The notes: generated from the letters alone by a model not told the origin. DNA of 64,000 bases from JALOOX01 sp964557955 (GCA_964557955.1 CAZLCS010000031.1:1-64000); one strand, 5' to 3'; counted from the first letter of the stretch, positions 51,244-60,882 are shown. Program-made: numbers and translations.

Positions 51244-52482
51244 ATGAATCGTTCTATTCCGAACCGTATGAGCATCGCCATGCTGAGCGTTCACTCGAGT
51301 CCGCTGGGAAGGCTGGGAAGTCGAGATACGGGAGGGATGAGCGTTTACATCCGCTCGCTGGCCAGTGAGCTCGGACGGCGTGGGCATCACATCGACATCT
51401 TCACGCGGCATCCCGAGGGGCGGAACGGACCTTCGGTGACCCATCTGGGGACAAACGTCCGTCTCATTGAGTTCAGAGCGGGAGACAACGGCTACGCGCA
51501 CCCCTCCGACCTGTATCCTCATCTCGAAGGTTTTTTTCAGGCCCTGGAGCAGTTTCGGGCAAAGGAGTCGCTTTGCTACGACCTCATTCACAGCCACTAT
51601 TGGGTGTCAGGCAGGGTGGGTGATTGGGCCCAGAGGAGGTGGGATGTTCCTCATGCCATCATGTTCCATACGCTGGGCGCCGTAAAGAACAGCTTCATGC
51701 CGCAGGAGGAGGAACCTCCTTTGCGCGTGGAGACTGAAAACGGACTCGTTCAGACCTGTCACCGGATCTTCGCGGCCACTTCCCGGGAGCAAATGGACCT
51801 GCAGCGATTCTACGGGGCTGATCCTGAAAGGGTCCGTGTGGTCCCATGCGGCGTGGACCTGGAGCTCTTCCGGCCTTTGGAAAAGGTGCATTCGCGTCGA
51901 AGCCTTGGATTCGACCCCGATGAGGCCATTGTTTTGTTCGTGGGAAGATTCTCACCCGTGAAAGGGCTCGAAAGGCTTTTTCAGGCAGTCCGCCTGCTCA
52001 GGGGATTCCCGGGTTTGCGCCTGGTGCTCGTGGGGGGGGAAGGCGCAGGAGCTCCGGCTCATGAAGAATTGCGGAGCACGATTGATCAACTTGGGATTGC
52101 CGGCTCAGTCCGGTTTGTGGGGCAGGTTGAACATCATCATCTTCCCGAATTCTACAGTTCGGCAGACGTTCTCGTGGTGCCCTCCCACTACGAGAGCTTC
52201 GGGCTGGTGTCGCTGGAGGCTCTGGCCTGCGGGACTCCGGTCGTCTCGACCACTGTGGGTGCCATGGAGCAGATCATCCTGCAGGGGGAAACGGGCTGCA
52301 TGGTTCCGGATGGATCGCCGGCTGCTTTTGCAGACTGCATCCTCAGCTTCTTGCAGGGTGCCGACAGGAGATCCGAAGTCCGCGAGAGGGCCAGGGCTTC
52401 GGTGCTCGGTTTCGGCTGGTCCGGGGTCGCGTCCGCGATGGCCGATCGCTATGTTGAGCTCATGGAAGAATACGGTCATTGA
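51244..52482 (+). CDS. Glycosyltransferase family 4 (MshA/BshA-like)
   Basis: Protein of 412 residues in the GT-B fold. N-terminal acceptor part: MLSVHSSPLG, GGMSVYIRSLASELGRRGHHIDIFT, DLIHSHYWVSG. C-terminal nucleotide-sugar part: VRVVPCGVDLELFRP, FVGRFSPVKGLERLF, and the EX7E segment ESFGLVSLEALACGTPVV. The pattern is like MshA, which joins GlcNAc to inositol phosphate, but also like many other GT4 enzymes. AGAAGGA precedes the ATG at 51244. Confidence 0.88.
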   Translation: MNRSIPNRMSIAMLSVHSSPLGRLGSRDTGGMSVYIRSLASELGRRGHHIDIFTRHPEGRNGPSVTHLGTNVRLIEFRAGDNGYAHPSDLYPHLEGFFQALEQFRAKESLCYDLIHSHYWVSGRVGDWAQRRWDVPHAIMFHTLGAVKNSFMPQEEEPPLRVETENGLVQTCHRIFAATSREQMDLQRFYGADPERVRVVPCGVDLELFRPLEKVHSRRSLGFDPDEAIVLFVGRFSPVKGLERLFQAVRLLRGFPGLRLVLVGGEGAGAPAHEELRSTIDQLGIAGSVRFVGQVEHHHLPEFYSSADVLVVPSHYESFGLVSLEALACGTPVVSTTVGAMEQIILQGETGCMVPDGSPAAFADCILSFLQGADRRSEVRERARASVLGFGWSGVASAMADRYVELMEEYGH

Positions 52483-52616
52483 ACGGCGTCCACATCGCCG
52501 GACGGGTACAGTCATGTGACACGTGAATGGCCTTCATGGCCGGGGCTGACAGGTGGCTTCAAGTAACACGAATGAAGGATCGATTCGAAACCGGAAACAG
52601 GAGGATGCAGAACGCG

Positions 52617-53306
52617 ATGCCTGTGGATGTGATGGTTGTGGCGCCTCACGCGGATGATGCGGAGTTTGGGGCAGCGGGGACGGTGGCGCGCTGGACGCGG
52701 GAAGGGCGAAAGGTTGTCTATGTGATCATCACCAACGGAGACAAGGGAACCACCGACCGGCATCTGGCGCCGGAGGTTCTTGCGGCAATGAGGAAACAGG
52801 AACAGCGTGCGGCGGCCCGGGTCCTGGGGGTCGAACAGGTCGTGTTCATGGGATACCCGGACCAGGGGCTTGAGGATACTTCGGAATTTCGCAGGGATAT
52901 CGTTCGCCAGATTCGCATCCATCGTCCGGAGACTGTGATGACGGCCGACCCTTATCGGCGCTACCTTTGGCATCGCGACCACCGGGTGGCGGGGCAGGTC
53001 GTCATGGACGCAGTTTATCCTTTTGCCAGGGACCATCTGGCCTACCCGGAGCTGATAGCCGAAGGGCTCGAACCTCACAAGGTGAGGGAGATCCTGTTCT
53101 GGGCGGCGGAGGACATTAATTATAAGGTTGATATCACAGAAACTTTTTCGATCAAACTCGCAGCGCTGCAATGCCACGAAAGCCAGGTCAGGGAGCTGGG
53201 CATCCCGGATCTCGAATCCTGGCTGAGGCAGCGGTGTGAGGCCATGGCAGAGGGCGAGCCATACGAGCTTGCCGAGGGATTCCATCGGGTAGAGATTTCT
53301 TTATGA
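52617..53306 (+). CDS. PIG-L family N-acetylglucosaminyl deacetylase (MshB/BshB-like)
   Basis: Protein of about 229 residues. Zinc-binding motifs of the LmbE/PIG-L family are visible: APHADDAEFGAAGT at the N-terminus and WHRDHRVAGQ further on, with TNGDKGT between. It would remove an acetyl group from an amino-sugar. It follows the glycosyltransferase by 135 bases. The start is uncertain: ATG at 52605 abuts AGGAGG, so I used 52617; 52572 is also possible. Confidence 0.85.
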   Translation: MPVDVMVVAPHADDAEFGAAGTVARWTREGRKVVYVIITNGDKGTTDRHLAPEVLAAMRKQEQRAAARVLGVEQVVFMGYPDQGLEDTSEFRRDIVRQIRIHRPETVMTADPYRRYLWHRDHRVAGQVVMDAVYPFARDHLAYPELIAEGLEPHKVREILFWAAEDINYKVDITETFSIKLAALQCHESQVRELGIPDLESWLRQRCEAMAEGEPYELAEGFHRVEISL

Positions 53307-53382
53307 CTTTCTTCGTTCCCCTCATGCCTCACTCCAAGATGTATCCCCGTGGAGAATGAGATCTTGCGTCTTGTGAAGGTCG

Positions 53383-53500
53383 TCTGGATTCCGGCTTGAA
53401 GACTGACGAAATGACGTCTGAAGCGGCATCTGCGTCCGTCATGCCGGCGAAGCTTGTCCCGGCATTCTTCAAGCCGGGAGCCGGCATCCGGGGTGTTTAC
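53383..53500. repeat. REP-like composite (two partial palindromic elements)
   Basis: TCTGGATTCCGGCTTGAAGACTGACGAAATGACG is followed by GTCATGCCGGCGAAGCTTGTCCCGGCATTCTTCAAGCCGGGAGCCGGCATCCGG. Both parts match the GTCAT...GCCGG...CATCCAGG-type family seen near 11.9 kb. Confidence 0.7.
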
Positions 53501-53977
53501 AGAAACAACCGCACGAGAAAGGCTGCCGGCGATCGATGTGGTCGTTTGGCCATCAGATCGGCAAAATCGTGTTGTTATTCCAGCTTGTGATGAGGTATAG
53601 AGTGAACCGTGCGGATAAACTGTGCGGACGCGCCAGGTTCTCCGCTGTTTCCGGTCCGATTACTCCATTCCAAAACATTTGTGCAGGTACGACGTTTGCT
53701 GTTTCCAGCCGCTCTGGGAGACTGAGAAGTGATGGTCGATTGTCTCCATCGAGGTTCAGGTCCCCAGGGTGTGGGTTCAGGCATCCGATCGGCAGGCTTT
53801 GCGGTTGTGATCCCAAAGGCAATGGGTGGCCTGTACCCCGATCCTGGATTCAAAAAGAAGTTGGAAGGACACTGGCTTGAGCGGGGAGTCCATGTTTGGC
53901 CCCGTGCAAGGTTTTTGCGCTGCGGCGGCCCTTTGGGGCTGGGAGGTTGAGTCAGAGGCATTTCAGAGGGGGGACAG
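53501..53977. other. Intergenic region before the secreted caspase-like gene
   Basis: About 480 bases. Several overlapping open frames exist, but none has a recognisable product or start signal. It probably contains the promoter of the following gene. Confidence 0.45.
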
Positions 53978-56416
53978 ATGAAACGCTCAAAGATGTTCTG
54001 GATGTTAGGGGTGGCTCTGGTTCTTTTGTCCATGGCAATGACGGCTTCCGCCATGACCATGCAGCTGAGCAGCGGCATGATCAAGCTTGGAAAACCCGGC
54101 AAGCTATCGACGGATTCATTCAAGTTCGCAGGCATCTTTACAGCTGATGGAGGACCGGTCGACCTCACGCTGGTGCCCGTGACCATCGGGATGAACGGAT
54201 ATTCTCAGACTCTTCCTGCCGGGTCCTTCAAGAAAGACAAGAAAGGACTCACCTTCAAGTACAGCTCGAAGGCTGCCGGCATCAACATGGTGATGCTCAG
54301 CTACAAGACAGGCAAGTTTCAGTTCTCGGCGAAGGGGGTGAGTCTGACAGCCGGCGGGGACCCATCCACCGTGCAGAACCCGGTGGAGCTGAGTATTGAC
54401 CCGGGTATCGATGTTGGCTGCCTTGTGGTCCACATGACGCCGAGCCGCACCGGGCTGCAGTTGAAGGCCGGCAAAACCAGCCTGACAGAGCCCTGTACAT
54501 CGGATGTGCAGTTTCAAGGGCCGCCATCCGCCAATCCGGATGCCATCTTTGTCAATGAGACCTCCAGTGTCAGATTCACTCAGGCGATTGTCCCGAACCC
54601 AGACCTTGATCCTTCGAAAGTGCTGCTCACCGAGGTTTCCGCCGGAGCCATCAGTCCGACACTGATGTACGATGACGGCAATCTGAGCCATGGAGACGAT
54701 ATCCAGGGTGATGGGGTCTACAGCTGTATCGTCCCTCTCACTGCGGCTTCCGAGGGGACACTCAGTTTCCGGGTAGAGGCGGGCACCGTCGGCTCCAGCC
54801 AGAAATCTTATTCTGAGCCGAGAAGTCTCCCGGTCATCACACACCTGACAACCGAGCAGGTGAATACGGCGATCAACCTTGCCGACAGTGCCAAGGCTGC
54901 CTACGATGCTGAGTTTGCAGGCAATGGCGGCGACATGCAGGCGGCCCTCGCCGCCGTGCTGGCCCAGCTCAACAGCAATCCCAGCATATTGCAGAGTGGA
55001 ATGTCGGACAGTGGACGGGGGCTCTGGTGGATCAACACGGATGGAACGCTGGGGGCCATGTCGGTCTATGACACAGGGGATACCCTCGGCGGGGAAAGAG
55101 GACTCAAGGCAAGCGCCTTGCCTGACCTGCATCTGAAGGATGGCCTGGAAGGCGTGGGCAAGTATGTCGCTCCGGATGCCGAGGAATCTGCTGCAGCCGA
55201 CGCCACGAAAGTCGGCAGCAAGAAGGCGCTGGTTTTCGGGGCTTTCTTCTATGCCCAGGTGGTCGGTGCCATCGAGACTATCCTCAAGAACTCCCAGTGT
55301 CCCAAGTACGACGTGACGACGGTCGGGGAGGGAAACTGCTCGGTGGATTTCTTCAAGACCCTTCATGAATACGGCATCATTGCGGGGGTTACCCATGGTG
55401 AGACCTTTTACAACGGCATCCTGTCGTGGTGGAGCGATAAATGGGGGTGGAACTACATCGGCGGACAGGTCGTGTACTTCACCAACTCGACGCTGACGGA
55501 TGGGAACAAGGCCAATTACGAGACCGACATCAAGATGGGCAGGCTCGCGGTCTATCCGGGCGGAATGCTGGCGGTGCTCCCTTCGTTCATCAGTTATTAC
55601 AACAAGGGGTTTCCGGACAGTCTGGTTTATATCGCCGCGTGCAGAAGCTCGTATAATAATTCGATGGCCAATGCGTTTCTTAACTCGGGCGTGAAGACCT
55701 TCTTCGGTTACTCCGAGTACGTTCTCGTCACCTTTGCCGGACAAGCCGGGACGGCCTTGTTCACGGAGCTTGTCAACAACGCCAAAACCACCGGAGAGGC
55801 ATTCGTGCCGGGGCAGTGCGACGGGCAAGCCACTCCTGCCTGTTTCGACATGCGCGGGGACAACAAGCTCGCCATTTCGGATACCGATCTCCTCAACGGT
55901 GGATTTGAAAAGGGTAATCTGAACGGATGGTCCAAATCGGGTGATGGACGTGTCATTGCCCAGCTCGGGGGTACCATGCCCACCGAAGGATCATTCATGG
56001 GCATCATTTCCACGGGTCTTGGCTTTACGACAAGCTCGGGAGCGGTATCGCAGTCGGTATGCGTCCCAACCGTACCCCAGGGAAAGACGAAGATGACGCT
56101 CAAGTACGATTGGAACTTCTTCTCTGAGGAGTTCCTGGAATGGTGCGGCAGTCAATACCAGGATTTCTTTTCGGTGAACCTGTTTGGCACGAGCCTTCAA
56201 TACAACAATGTGGATTCACTCTGCGGCAGCGTCTCTGCATCGGATGTGTCGTTTGACAAGGGGGGCGTCTACAACACCGGCTGGCGGAGCCAGTCTGTGG
56301 ACGTGACCGCGCAGGTGGGGCAGAGTGGGTCGTTGACCTTCAGTGCGGGCGATGTTGGAGACAGCATTTACGATACGGCCATTCTCATCGACAACGTGAG
56401 ATTCGAAGCCGAATAG
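53978..56416 (+). CDS. Large secreted protein with a caspase-like (clan CD) catalytic region
   Basis: Protein of 812 residues with a signal peptide (MKRSKMFWMLGVALVLLSMAMTASA). Residues about 26-160 form a beta-rich repeat-like domain; about 190-285 form an Ig-like domain (MYDDGNLSHGDDIQGDGVYSC). Residues 300-640 contain an HG motif (IAGVTHGE, His473) and a downstream YIAACRSS (Cys555), spaced as in clan CD peptidases such as gingipain and caspase. A C-terminal choice-of-anchor-type beta sandwich follows (NGGFEKGNLNGWS, WNFFSEEFLEW). Activity is inferred from these two residues only. GAGGGGGG precedes the ATG. A terminator hairpin follows. Confidence 0.7.
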   Translation: MKRSKMFWMLGVALVLLSMAMTASAMTMQLSSGMIKLGKPGKLSTDSFKFAGIFTADGGPVDLTLVPVTIGMNGYSQTLPAGSFKKDKKGLTFKYSSKAAGINMVMLSYKTGKFQFSAKGVSLTAGGDPSTVQNPVELSIDPGIDVGCLVVHMTPSRTGLQLKAGKTSLTEPCTSDVQFQGPPSANPDAIFVNETSSVRFTQAIVPNPDLDPSKVLLTEVSAGAISPTLMYDDGNLSHGDDIQGDGVYSCIVPLTAASEGTLSFRVEAGTVGSSQKSYSEPRSLPVITHLTTEQVNTAINLADSAKAAYDAEFAGNGGDMQAALAAVLAQLNSNPSILQSGMSDSGRGLWWINTDGTLGAMSVYDTGDTLGGERGLKASALPDLHLKDGLEGVGKYVAPDAEESAAADATKVGSKKALVFGAFFYAQVVGAIETILKNSQCPKYDVTTVGEGNCSVDFFKTLHEYGIIAGVTHGETFYNGILSWWSDKWGWNYIGGQVVYFTNSTLTDGNKANYETDIKMGRLAVYPGGMLAVLPSFISYYNKGFPDSLVYIAACRSSYNNSMANAFLNSGVKTFFGYSEYVLVTFAGQAGTALFTELVNNAKTTGEAFVPGQCDGQATPACFDMRGDNKLAISDTDLLNGGFEKGNLNGWSKSGDGRVIAQLGGTMPTEGSFMGIISTGLGFTTSSGAVSQSVCVPTVPQGKTKMTLKYDWNFFSEEFLEWCGSQYQDFFSVNLFGTSLQYNNVDSLCGSVSASDVSFDKGGVYNTGWRSQSVDVTAQVGQSGSLTFSAGDVGDSIYDTAILIDNVRFEAE

Positions 56417-56431
56417 AGGGTGTGAACCGGG

Positions 56432-56470
56432 TACACGGGGTGGATTTCTGGAGCCCACCCCGTGTATTTC
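56432..56470 (+). terminator. Terminator after the caspase-like gene
   Basis: TACACGGGGTGG and CCACCCCGTGTA form a 12-bp perfect stem, followed by TTTCTT. Confidence 0.8.
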
Positions 56471-56490
56471 TTAAAGGTCCAGGTCAATCT

Positions 56491-56955
56491 ATGAAGTGGT
56501 TTGATTCCGCAGCACTTGTTTTTGCATTGCTCATTCTGCATGGTGCGGCTTATGGCGATGCATTGTCGATGAGTGAGGAAGTGACTGTGCTCACACACTT
56601 TACCGAAGGAAAACCGGAGAGAATAGGCGGGGATGTTGAGGAGATTGTCGCTCTGCTTGAGGATCTCTTTCGGGAGGCCGACGACTCGTTTCTGCTTCTG
56701 GTGACACCGGATCTCATCGAAAAGGTCAAGAGGGAAGGTGCGATAGAAGTAGCCTACAAGAATCCAAAAACCGTGAAGGTAGCGTTTCTGGGGAAGGCGG
56801 TGAGTGTTTCAAAGCTTCTTCTGCCCATCCATGGGCGGTTTTCGACTCCACATGTCACCTTGTTTTATGCCAATCCCGAGTATGGGGAATTCAACGTACT
56901 CGTCAACAAGAAAGGACGGCCTGCCATCCTTCGCATCATGGAGCTGCTTCGTTAG
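56491..56955 (+). CDS. Small secreted protein of unknown function
   Basis: Protein of 154 residues with a signal peptide (MKWFDSAALVFALLILHGAAYGDA). The mature part is charged with regular strands (VTVLTHFTEGKPERIGG, LLVTPDLIEKVKREG, VNKKGRPAILRIMELL). I do not recognise it. It follows the caspase-like gene after the terminator, so it may have its own promoter. Confidence 0.6.
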   Translation: MKWFDSAALVFALLILHGAAYGDALSMSEEVTVLTHFTEGKPERIGGDVEEIVALLEDLFREADDSFLLLVTPDLIEKVKREGAIEVAYKNPKTVKVAFLGKAVSVSKLLLPIHGRFSTPHVTLFYANPEYGEFNVLVNKKGRPAILRIMELLR

Positions 56956-57161
56956 CGGATTCGGCTCCGCCAACTCTCCGGCCAGCTCTCAGAGCGTGCC
57001 TGACAATCCATTTTCTCGAAATCTGTTGAGCCCATTTTCCGTTTTTTCTAACATAGATTTTCGGACAGTTTCACGTTTCAGCGCCCCATGCCATTGGCGT
57101 CCCGCCATGGTGAGGAGGATGACCGCAGACTTTTGACGACGACCACGGGATGAGGTGAACC

Positions 57162-58304
57162 ATGACAAGTCGTGTTTTCTTTATAGATCTGAGGGTATCG
57201 AATCAGAGCCTGCTCGACAGGATCGGGCAACTGGTTGGAGCGGCAGGCCTTGCGGAGACGACGAAGAAGCGCGGTCTTACGGCCGTGAAGCTGCATTTCG
57301 GGGAGCGGGGAAACACGGCATTCATCCGGCCCCTTTTCGTGCGTCCCATCGTGGATGCCATCAAGGCGGCCGGCGGGAAGCCCTTCCTGACGGACGCAAG
57401 CACCCTTTATGTGGGGACCCGGGGCAACGCCGTGGATCACCTGGATACGGCGCTGCTGAACGGCTTCGGGTACACGGTGGTCGGGGCGCCGCTGGTCATG
57501 GCCGACGGCCTCGACGGGCGCGATGAAGTCGCCGTGTCCGTCGGCCTCAAGAACTGCGAGGTTGCCTATGTGGCTTCTGCCGTGGCCCGTGCGGATTCCC
57601 TTGTCTCCCTCGCTCACTTCAAGCTTCACGAAGCGGCGGGTTTCGGGGGCGCCATCAAGAACGTCGGGATGGGCTCTGCGTCGCGAAAAGGCAAAATGGC
57701 TCAACATTCGGAAGTCGCTCCGGAAGTCAGTGCCAAGGATTGCATCGGCTGTGGTGTTTGCCGCGACCAGTGCGCTCATGGAGCGATCCATCTCGTCGAA
57801 CGTCCGGCGGATGCGCCGCGACCGCACGAGAAGGCCGTTCAGATGGCCGAGATCGACCAGGAAAAGTGCGTCGGGTGCGCAGGGTGCATTCACGCATGTC
57901 CCCAGGGAGCTCTTGGGATCAACTGGGAACGGGACTTGCCGCGCTTCATGGAACGGATGGTGGAGTACACGGTGGGAACCCTCAAGGGCAAGGAAGACCG
58001 TTCGCTTTTCGTGAACTTCCTGACCCAGATCTCCCCCGCCTGCGACTGCTACCCGCACTCGGATGCCCCCATCGTGGCGGACATCGGCATCCTGGCCTCA
58101 CGGGACCCCGTGGCCATCGACCAGGCTTCGGTGGACCTCGTGAACGCCCAGCCCGTGCTTCAATCCTCGTGTCTCGCCAATCACCCGGAATCCGCCCGGG
58201 ACAAAGTACGCGCCGTCTACCCGAAGATCGACTGGGAGCATCAGCTGGAGTACGCCCAGGCCCTCGGCCTCGGAAATCGCGCCTACGACCTGGTCAAACT
58301 CTAG
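57162..58304 (+). CDS. DUF362 protein with two 4Fe-4S ferredoxin motifs
   Basis: Protein of 380 residues. The DUF362 part begins VFFIDLRVSNQSLLDRI, with AVKLHFGERGNTAFIRP and GGAIKNVGMGSASRKGK. It contains a central dicluster ferredoxin segment, CIGCGVCRDQCAHGA and CVGCAGCIHACPQGA. The C-terminal portion continues the DUF362 fold (ASRDPVAIDQASVDL). Such proteins are abundant in anaerobes and probably transfer electrons, partner unknown. GATGAGGTG precedes the ATG. Confidence 0.87.
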   Translation: MTSRVFFIDLRVSNQSLLDRIGQLVGAAGLAETTKKRGLTAVKLHFGERGNTAFIRPLFVRPIVDAIKAAGGKPFLTDASTLYVGTRGNAVDHLDTALLNGFGYTVVGAPLVMADGLDGRDEVAVSVGLKNCEVAYVASAVARADSLVSLAHFKLHEAAGFGGAIKNVGMGSASRKGKMAQHSEVAPEVSAKDCIGCGVCRDQCAHGAIHLVERPADAPRPHEKAVQMAEIDQEKCVGCAGCIHACPQGALGINWERDLPRFMERMVEYTVGTLKGKEDRSLFVNFLTQISPACDCYPHSDAPIVADIGILASRDPVAIDQASVDLVNAQPVLQSSCLANHPESARDKVRAVYPKIDWEHQLEYAQALGLGNRAYDLVKL

Positions 58305-58310
58305 GAGCCT

Positions 58311-58438
58311 GTCCGAGAATACCTTTTTGTCATTTTGAACGGAGCGTACCGGAGAAAGAAATCTCTTAAATTCCTGGTGTTACGATGAACGAGATTTCTC
58401 GCCGCCGCTCGAAATGACAGTTCTCCGACAGCCTCCCG
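58311..58438. repeat. Dispersed inverted-repeat element (full copy)
   Basis: Ends CTGTCCGAGA and TCTCCGACAG, with inner inverted segments GTCATTTTGAACGGAGCG...GAAATCTC and GAGATTTCTCGCCGCCGCTCGAAATGAC. The right half is repeated near 10935-11010. The size of about 120 bp and inverted ends resemble a MITE-like or REP-like element. It begins just after the DUF362 stop and may serve as its terminator. Confidence 0.75.
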
Positions 58439-58555
58439 GGAAAGCCGGGACGAAGCGATGGGTGAGTTAAGGATGGTCACGAAGCCCAAATGAGAAGCGC
58501 CGATGAGATGGCATCGGCGCTTCAGTTTTTTGCGGGTCGGCGGCTGCTGCGAAAA

Positions 58556-58650
58556 GTCTCAAGCTTCAGGTTTCAAGTCTCAAGTTGAAACCAGCGGCCG
58601 TTGGCCTTTTCATCGTTCAGGGTGGCCCGGAGGGCCACAGGGGACTGCGA
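58556..58650. repeat. Composite repeat element G: GTTTCAA array plus conserved module
   Basis: Five 7-bp units (GTCTCAA, GCTTCAG, GTTTCAA, GTCTCAA, GTTGAAA) are followed by the module CCTTTTCATCGTTCAGGGTGGCCCGGAGGGCCACAGGGGACTGC. It is the same module as in element E, in the opposite orientation. It lies next to the 3' end of the secreted protein gene that follows. Confidence 0.85.
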
Positions 58651-58663
58651 TGAAACAAGCCGC

Positions 58664-59947
58664 TCACCTGAAAGTGGTGAAAACCGTGGCCTCGCCGCCT
58701 GCCGAGGACCTCACGGTGACCTGACCGGGCACATTCGTCGTGGTAAGGTTCAGCCCCGCCCTGTTGAAAGTGCCCAGCAGCACTCCATTCTGATCGAAGG
58801 CTGTCAGGGTGGGCCGGCCGGCTGCAGGCTGTCTCTGGTCGCTGGAAACCGCTCGAATTTGAAGTCGCCCCGTCCTGAACGTGTACTGGGCAGCCGTTAT
58901 GGTCACCACATCCGTCAGGTTGCTGGTGATGGTGTTGTCGGTAAGTCCCGCTGTCGTCGAACTGATCTGCACCTGAGTCGGAAACTGGCCGGTGGTGAGG
59001 TTCAAAGGAACGACAGCCGAAAAGGTGCCGATTCCGGAAGGATCGGTCAACGTGATGGGCTCATTGGGCAAGGGAGTGCCGACGCCAACCGCGGTTACGA
59101 TAGCCCCTGGATTGGAATTGACGAAAAGCGCCACGGTACCGGCCGTTCTTCCCGAACGACCGAAATGCGACCTCTGAACCGTGATGGGAACGGCGGCCGG
59201 TGGACCGAATCCGGAAACCTTGCCTTCCACGGTGAACAGGTTGGTCTCGACTTCCCCAAAAGCGGGGTTGTCGCTTTCAACACGAAAACCCAGGAATCCG
59301 CCCGGAGCTACCTGAAAGCCCAGCGGGGCTTCAATGGGATTGAGTGTTACACCGTCACCAAAGTAGACTGCTCCCGTAACGGGGTCGGTAAACCCTGTTC
59401 CGTTCGGGAGGAACCAGTCTACAGGCCCGAGCAGGGTGCCGGCAAATTCAGGGGGGGCCCCCACGAACTCTCTCTCACCCCGGACCTGTCCGGTGGCATC
59501 CGGCTGGAAGGGCCCCTCGGAGCCGAAAGGATGGCGGATGGTGTAATTGCCGGGAGGCACATCGCGCAGGCGCCACAGAACGCCGTTGAGGACGAGCTCG
59601 GATCCCTCGATCCCACCGCTGGTGGCCTCGACAGCCATGATCAGCTGAAGCCGGCCGGGGCCGTCAATGGAGGCGGTGGCCCCATAATAGATGGCTTCTT
59701 CAATGTTTCCGGCCACGAACCCTCCTGCGGGGTCGATCAACTCGAGTCCGGGACAGGGAGGTCCCTCTTCGATCTCAGTGACGACATCGCAGAGTGTCAA
59801 CTGCACACCACCACGGTCCTGAAACCAGAGCGGAAACCGCGTTGCCGGATCCACTGGACCCGCACCTGTCAATTGAGCGCCTGCGGGCTGCGGGAATCCA
59901 AGAGCCAATACGAAAAACAAGAGCACGAGCTTATTCGGAAATTTCAT
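58664..59947 (-). CDS. Secreted protein of unknown function
   Basis: Protein of 427 residues with a signal peptide (MKFPNKLVLLFFVLALGFPQPAGAQ). The N-terminal mature part (DRGGVQLTLCDVVTEIEEGPPCPGLELI) carries a cysteine pair. The middle part repeats hydrophobic strands (LVLNGVLWRLRDVPPGNYTIRHPFG), and the C-terminal 120 residues look like an Ig/beta-sandwich (QISSTTAGLTDNTITSNLTDVVTI). No enzyme motif recognised. A clear ribosome-binding site (AAGGAGA) supports the start. Confidence 0.75.
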   Translation of the reverse strand: MKFPNKLVLLFFVLALGFPQPAGAQLTGAGPVDPATRFPLWFQDRGGVQLTLCDVVTEIEEGPPCPGLELIDPAGGFVAGNIEEAIYYGATASIDGPGRLQLIMAVEATSGGIEGSELVLNGVLWRLRDVPPGNYTIRHPFGSEGPFQPDATGQVRGEREFVGAPPEFAGTLLGPVDWFLPNGTGFTDPVTGAVYFGDGVTLNPIEAPLGFQVAPGGFLGFRVESDNPAFGEVETNLFTVEGKVSGFGPPAAVPITVQRSHFGRSGRTAGTVALFVNSNPGAIVTAVGVGTPLPNEPITLTDPSGIGTFSAVVPLNLTTGQFPTQVQISSTTAGLTDNTITSNLTDVVTITAAQYTFRTGRLQIRAVSSDQRQPAAGRPTLTAFDQNGVLLGTFNRAGLNLTTTNVPGQVTVRSSAGGEATVFTTFR

Positions 59948-60555
59948 CTTCTATCTCCTTGGGGCAAGATGTTTGGCAGTCAATATCCGGCTCTGAGCTT
60001 GATGGCATCAAGCCGAAGGGCATCAAACCTTCCATCCACGCGTCAAGTCTTTCGGAATCAGAGCGGTTTCGGGCTCTCGAGGATACCTCTCCAGTGGTTA
60101 TGCCTTGGCAGACGATGGGGGTCCGCTTCAAGGGTTCGGTTTCCGTTTTCAGTCTTTTTACGTGCAGACCATGGACACGAAACCAGTGGTTGAAGTCGAG
60201 GGTGATCCTCATGAACATGGACTCAATACTGGATCAACTTGTCACGTAGTTCCATATAAGTAAAACCGCCCCCTAGGCCCGTCAAGATTACTCAATGAAC
60301 GATACCGTGTTCCTGGGTTTGACTCAGTCCTCCGGCATTGCGGCCTTCCTCCCACACGGCTCCCCAGAATTCGGAAAAGAAGACCTGTTGAAAGACATGC
60401 GGGCGTTCACAAGCACAGGTTCTGCGGCCCGACTTGTGGGAGAGCAGGAGGGTGTAAAGAACGAGGGGAAGAATTCACGCTGTCGTGAAAAACACGCGAA
60501 GTCGACCTGGTATATTGGCTGAACGAGCCGGCTTGGGTTGCACGAAGTGTTCAAC

Positions 60556-60597
60556 GATTGAAAGAAATGATCCATCGATTGAACATTTCTTTCAATC
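60556..60597. repeat. Perfect 14-bp inverted repeat
   Basis: GATTGAAAGAAATG and CATTTCTTTCAATC, separated by 14 bases. No strong T-run follows. Confidence 0.85.
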
Positions 60598-60636
60598 ACC
60601 CTGCGCCACGTGTCAGGTGAGCGGCGTTGTGGAGGG

Positions 60637-60680
60637 GGACTGCCCCGGAGGGTAAAGGGGGCTTGGGGCCGGGGCAGTCC
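60637..60680. repeat. Perfect 12-bp inverted repeat
   Basis: GGACTGCCCCGG and CCGGGGCAGTCC, with a loop of 20 bases. Confidence 0.85.
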
Positions 60681-60882
60681 TTCAAGGGTAAGAGAAGGCG
60701 TGGTGGACGGACGCGGAGAGTGGGCGCGGGGGGGCGCGCAGGCACTGGCGTCAGTCCGCCTTCGGTTTCTGAGAGAGGCAACAATAATGCCAGACCGTTG
60801 AGGGTTACAGTCTCGCCTTTGAGGGGTACCGTCGTTGGCATGCGGGTTGCCTCTCGAGCATGCCGCAGGTCGAAAGAAGCAC

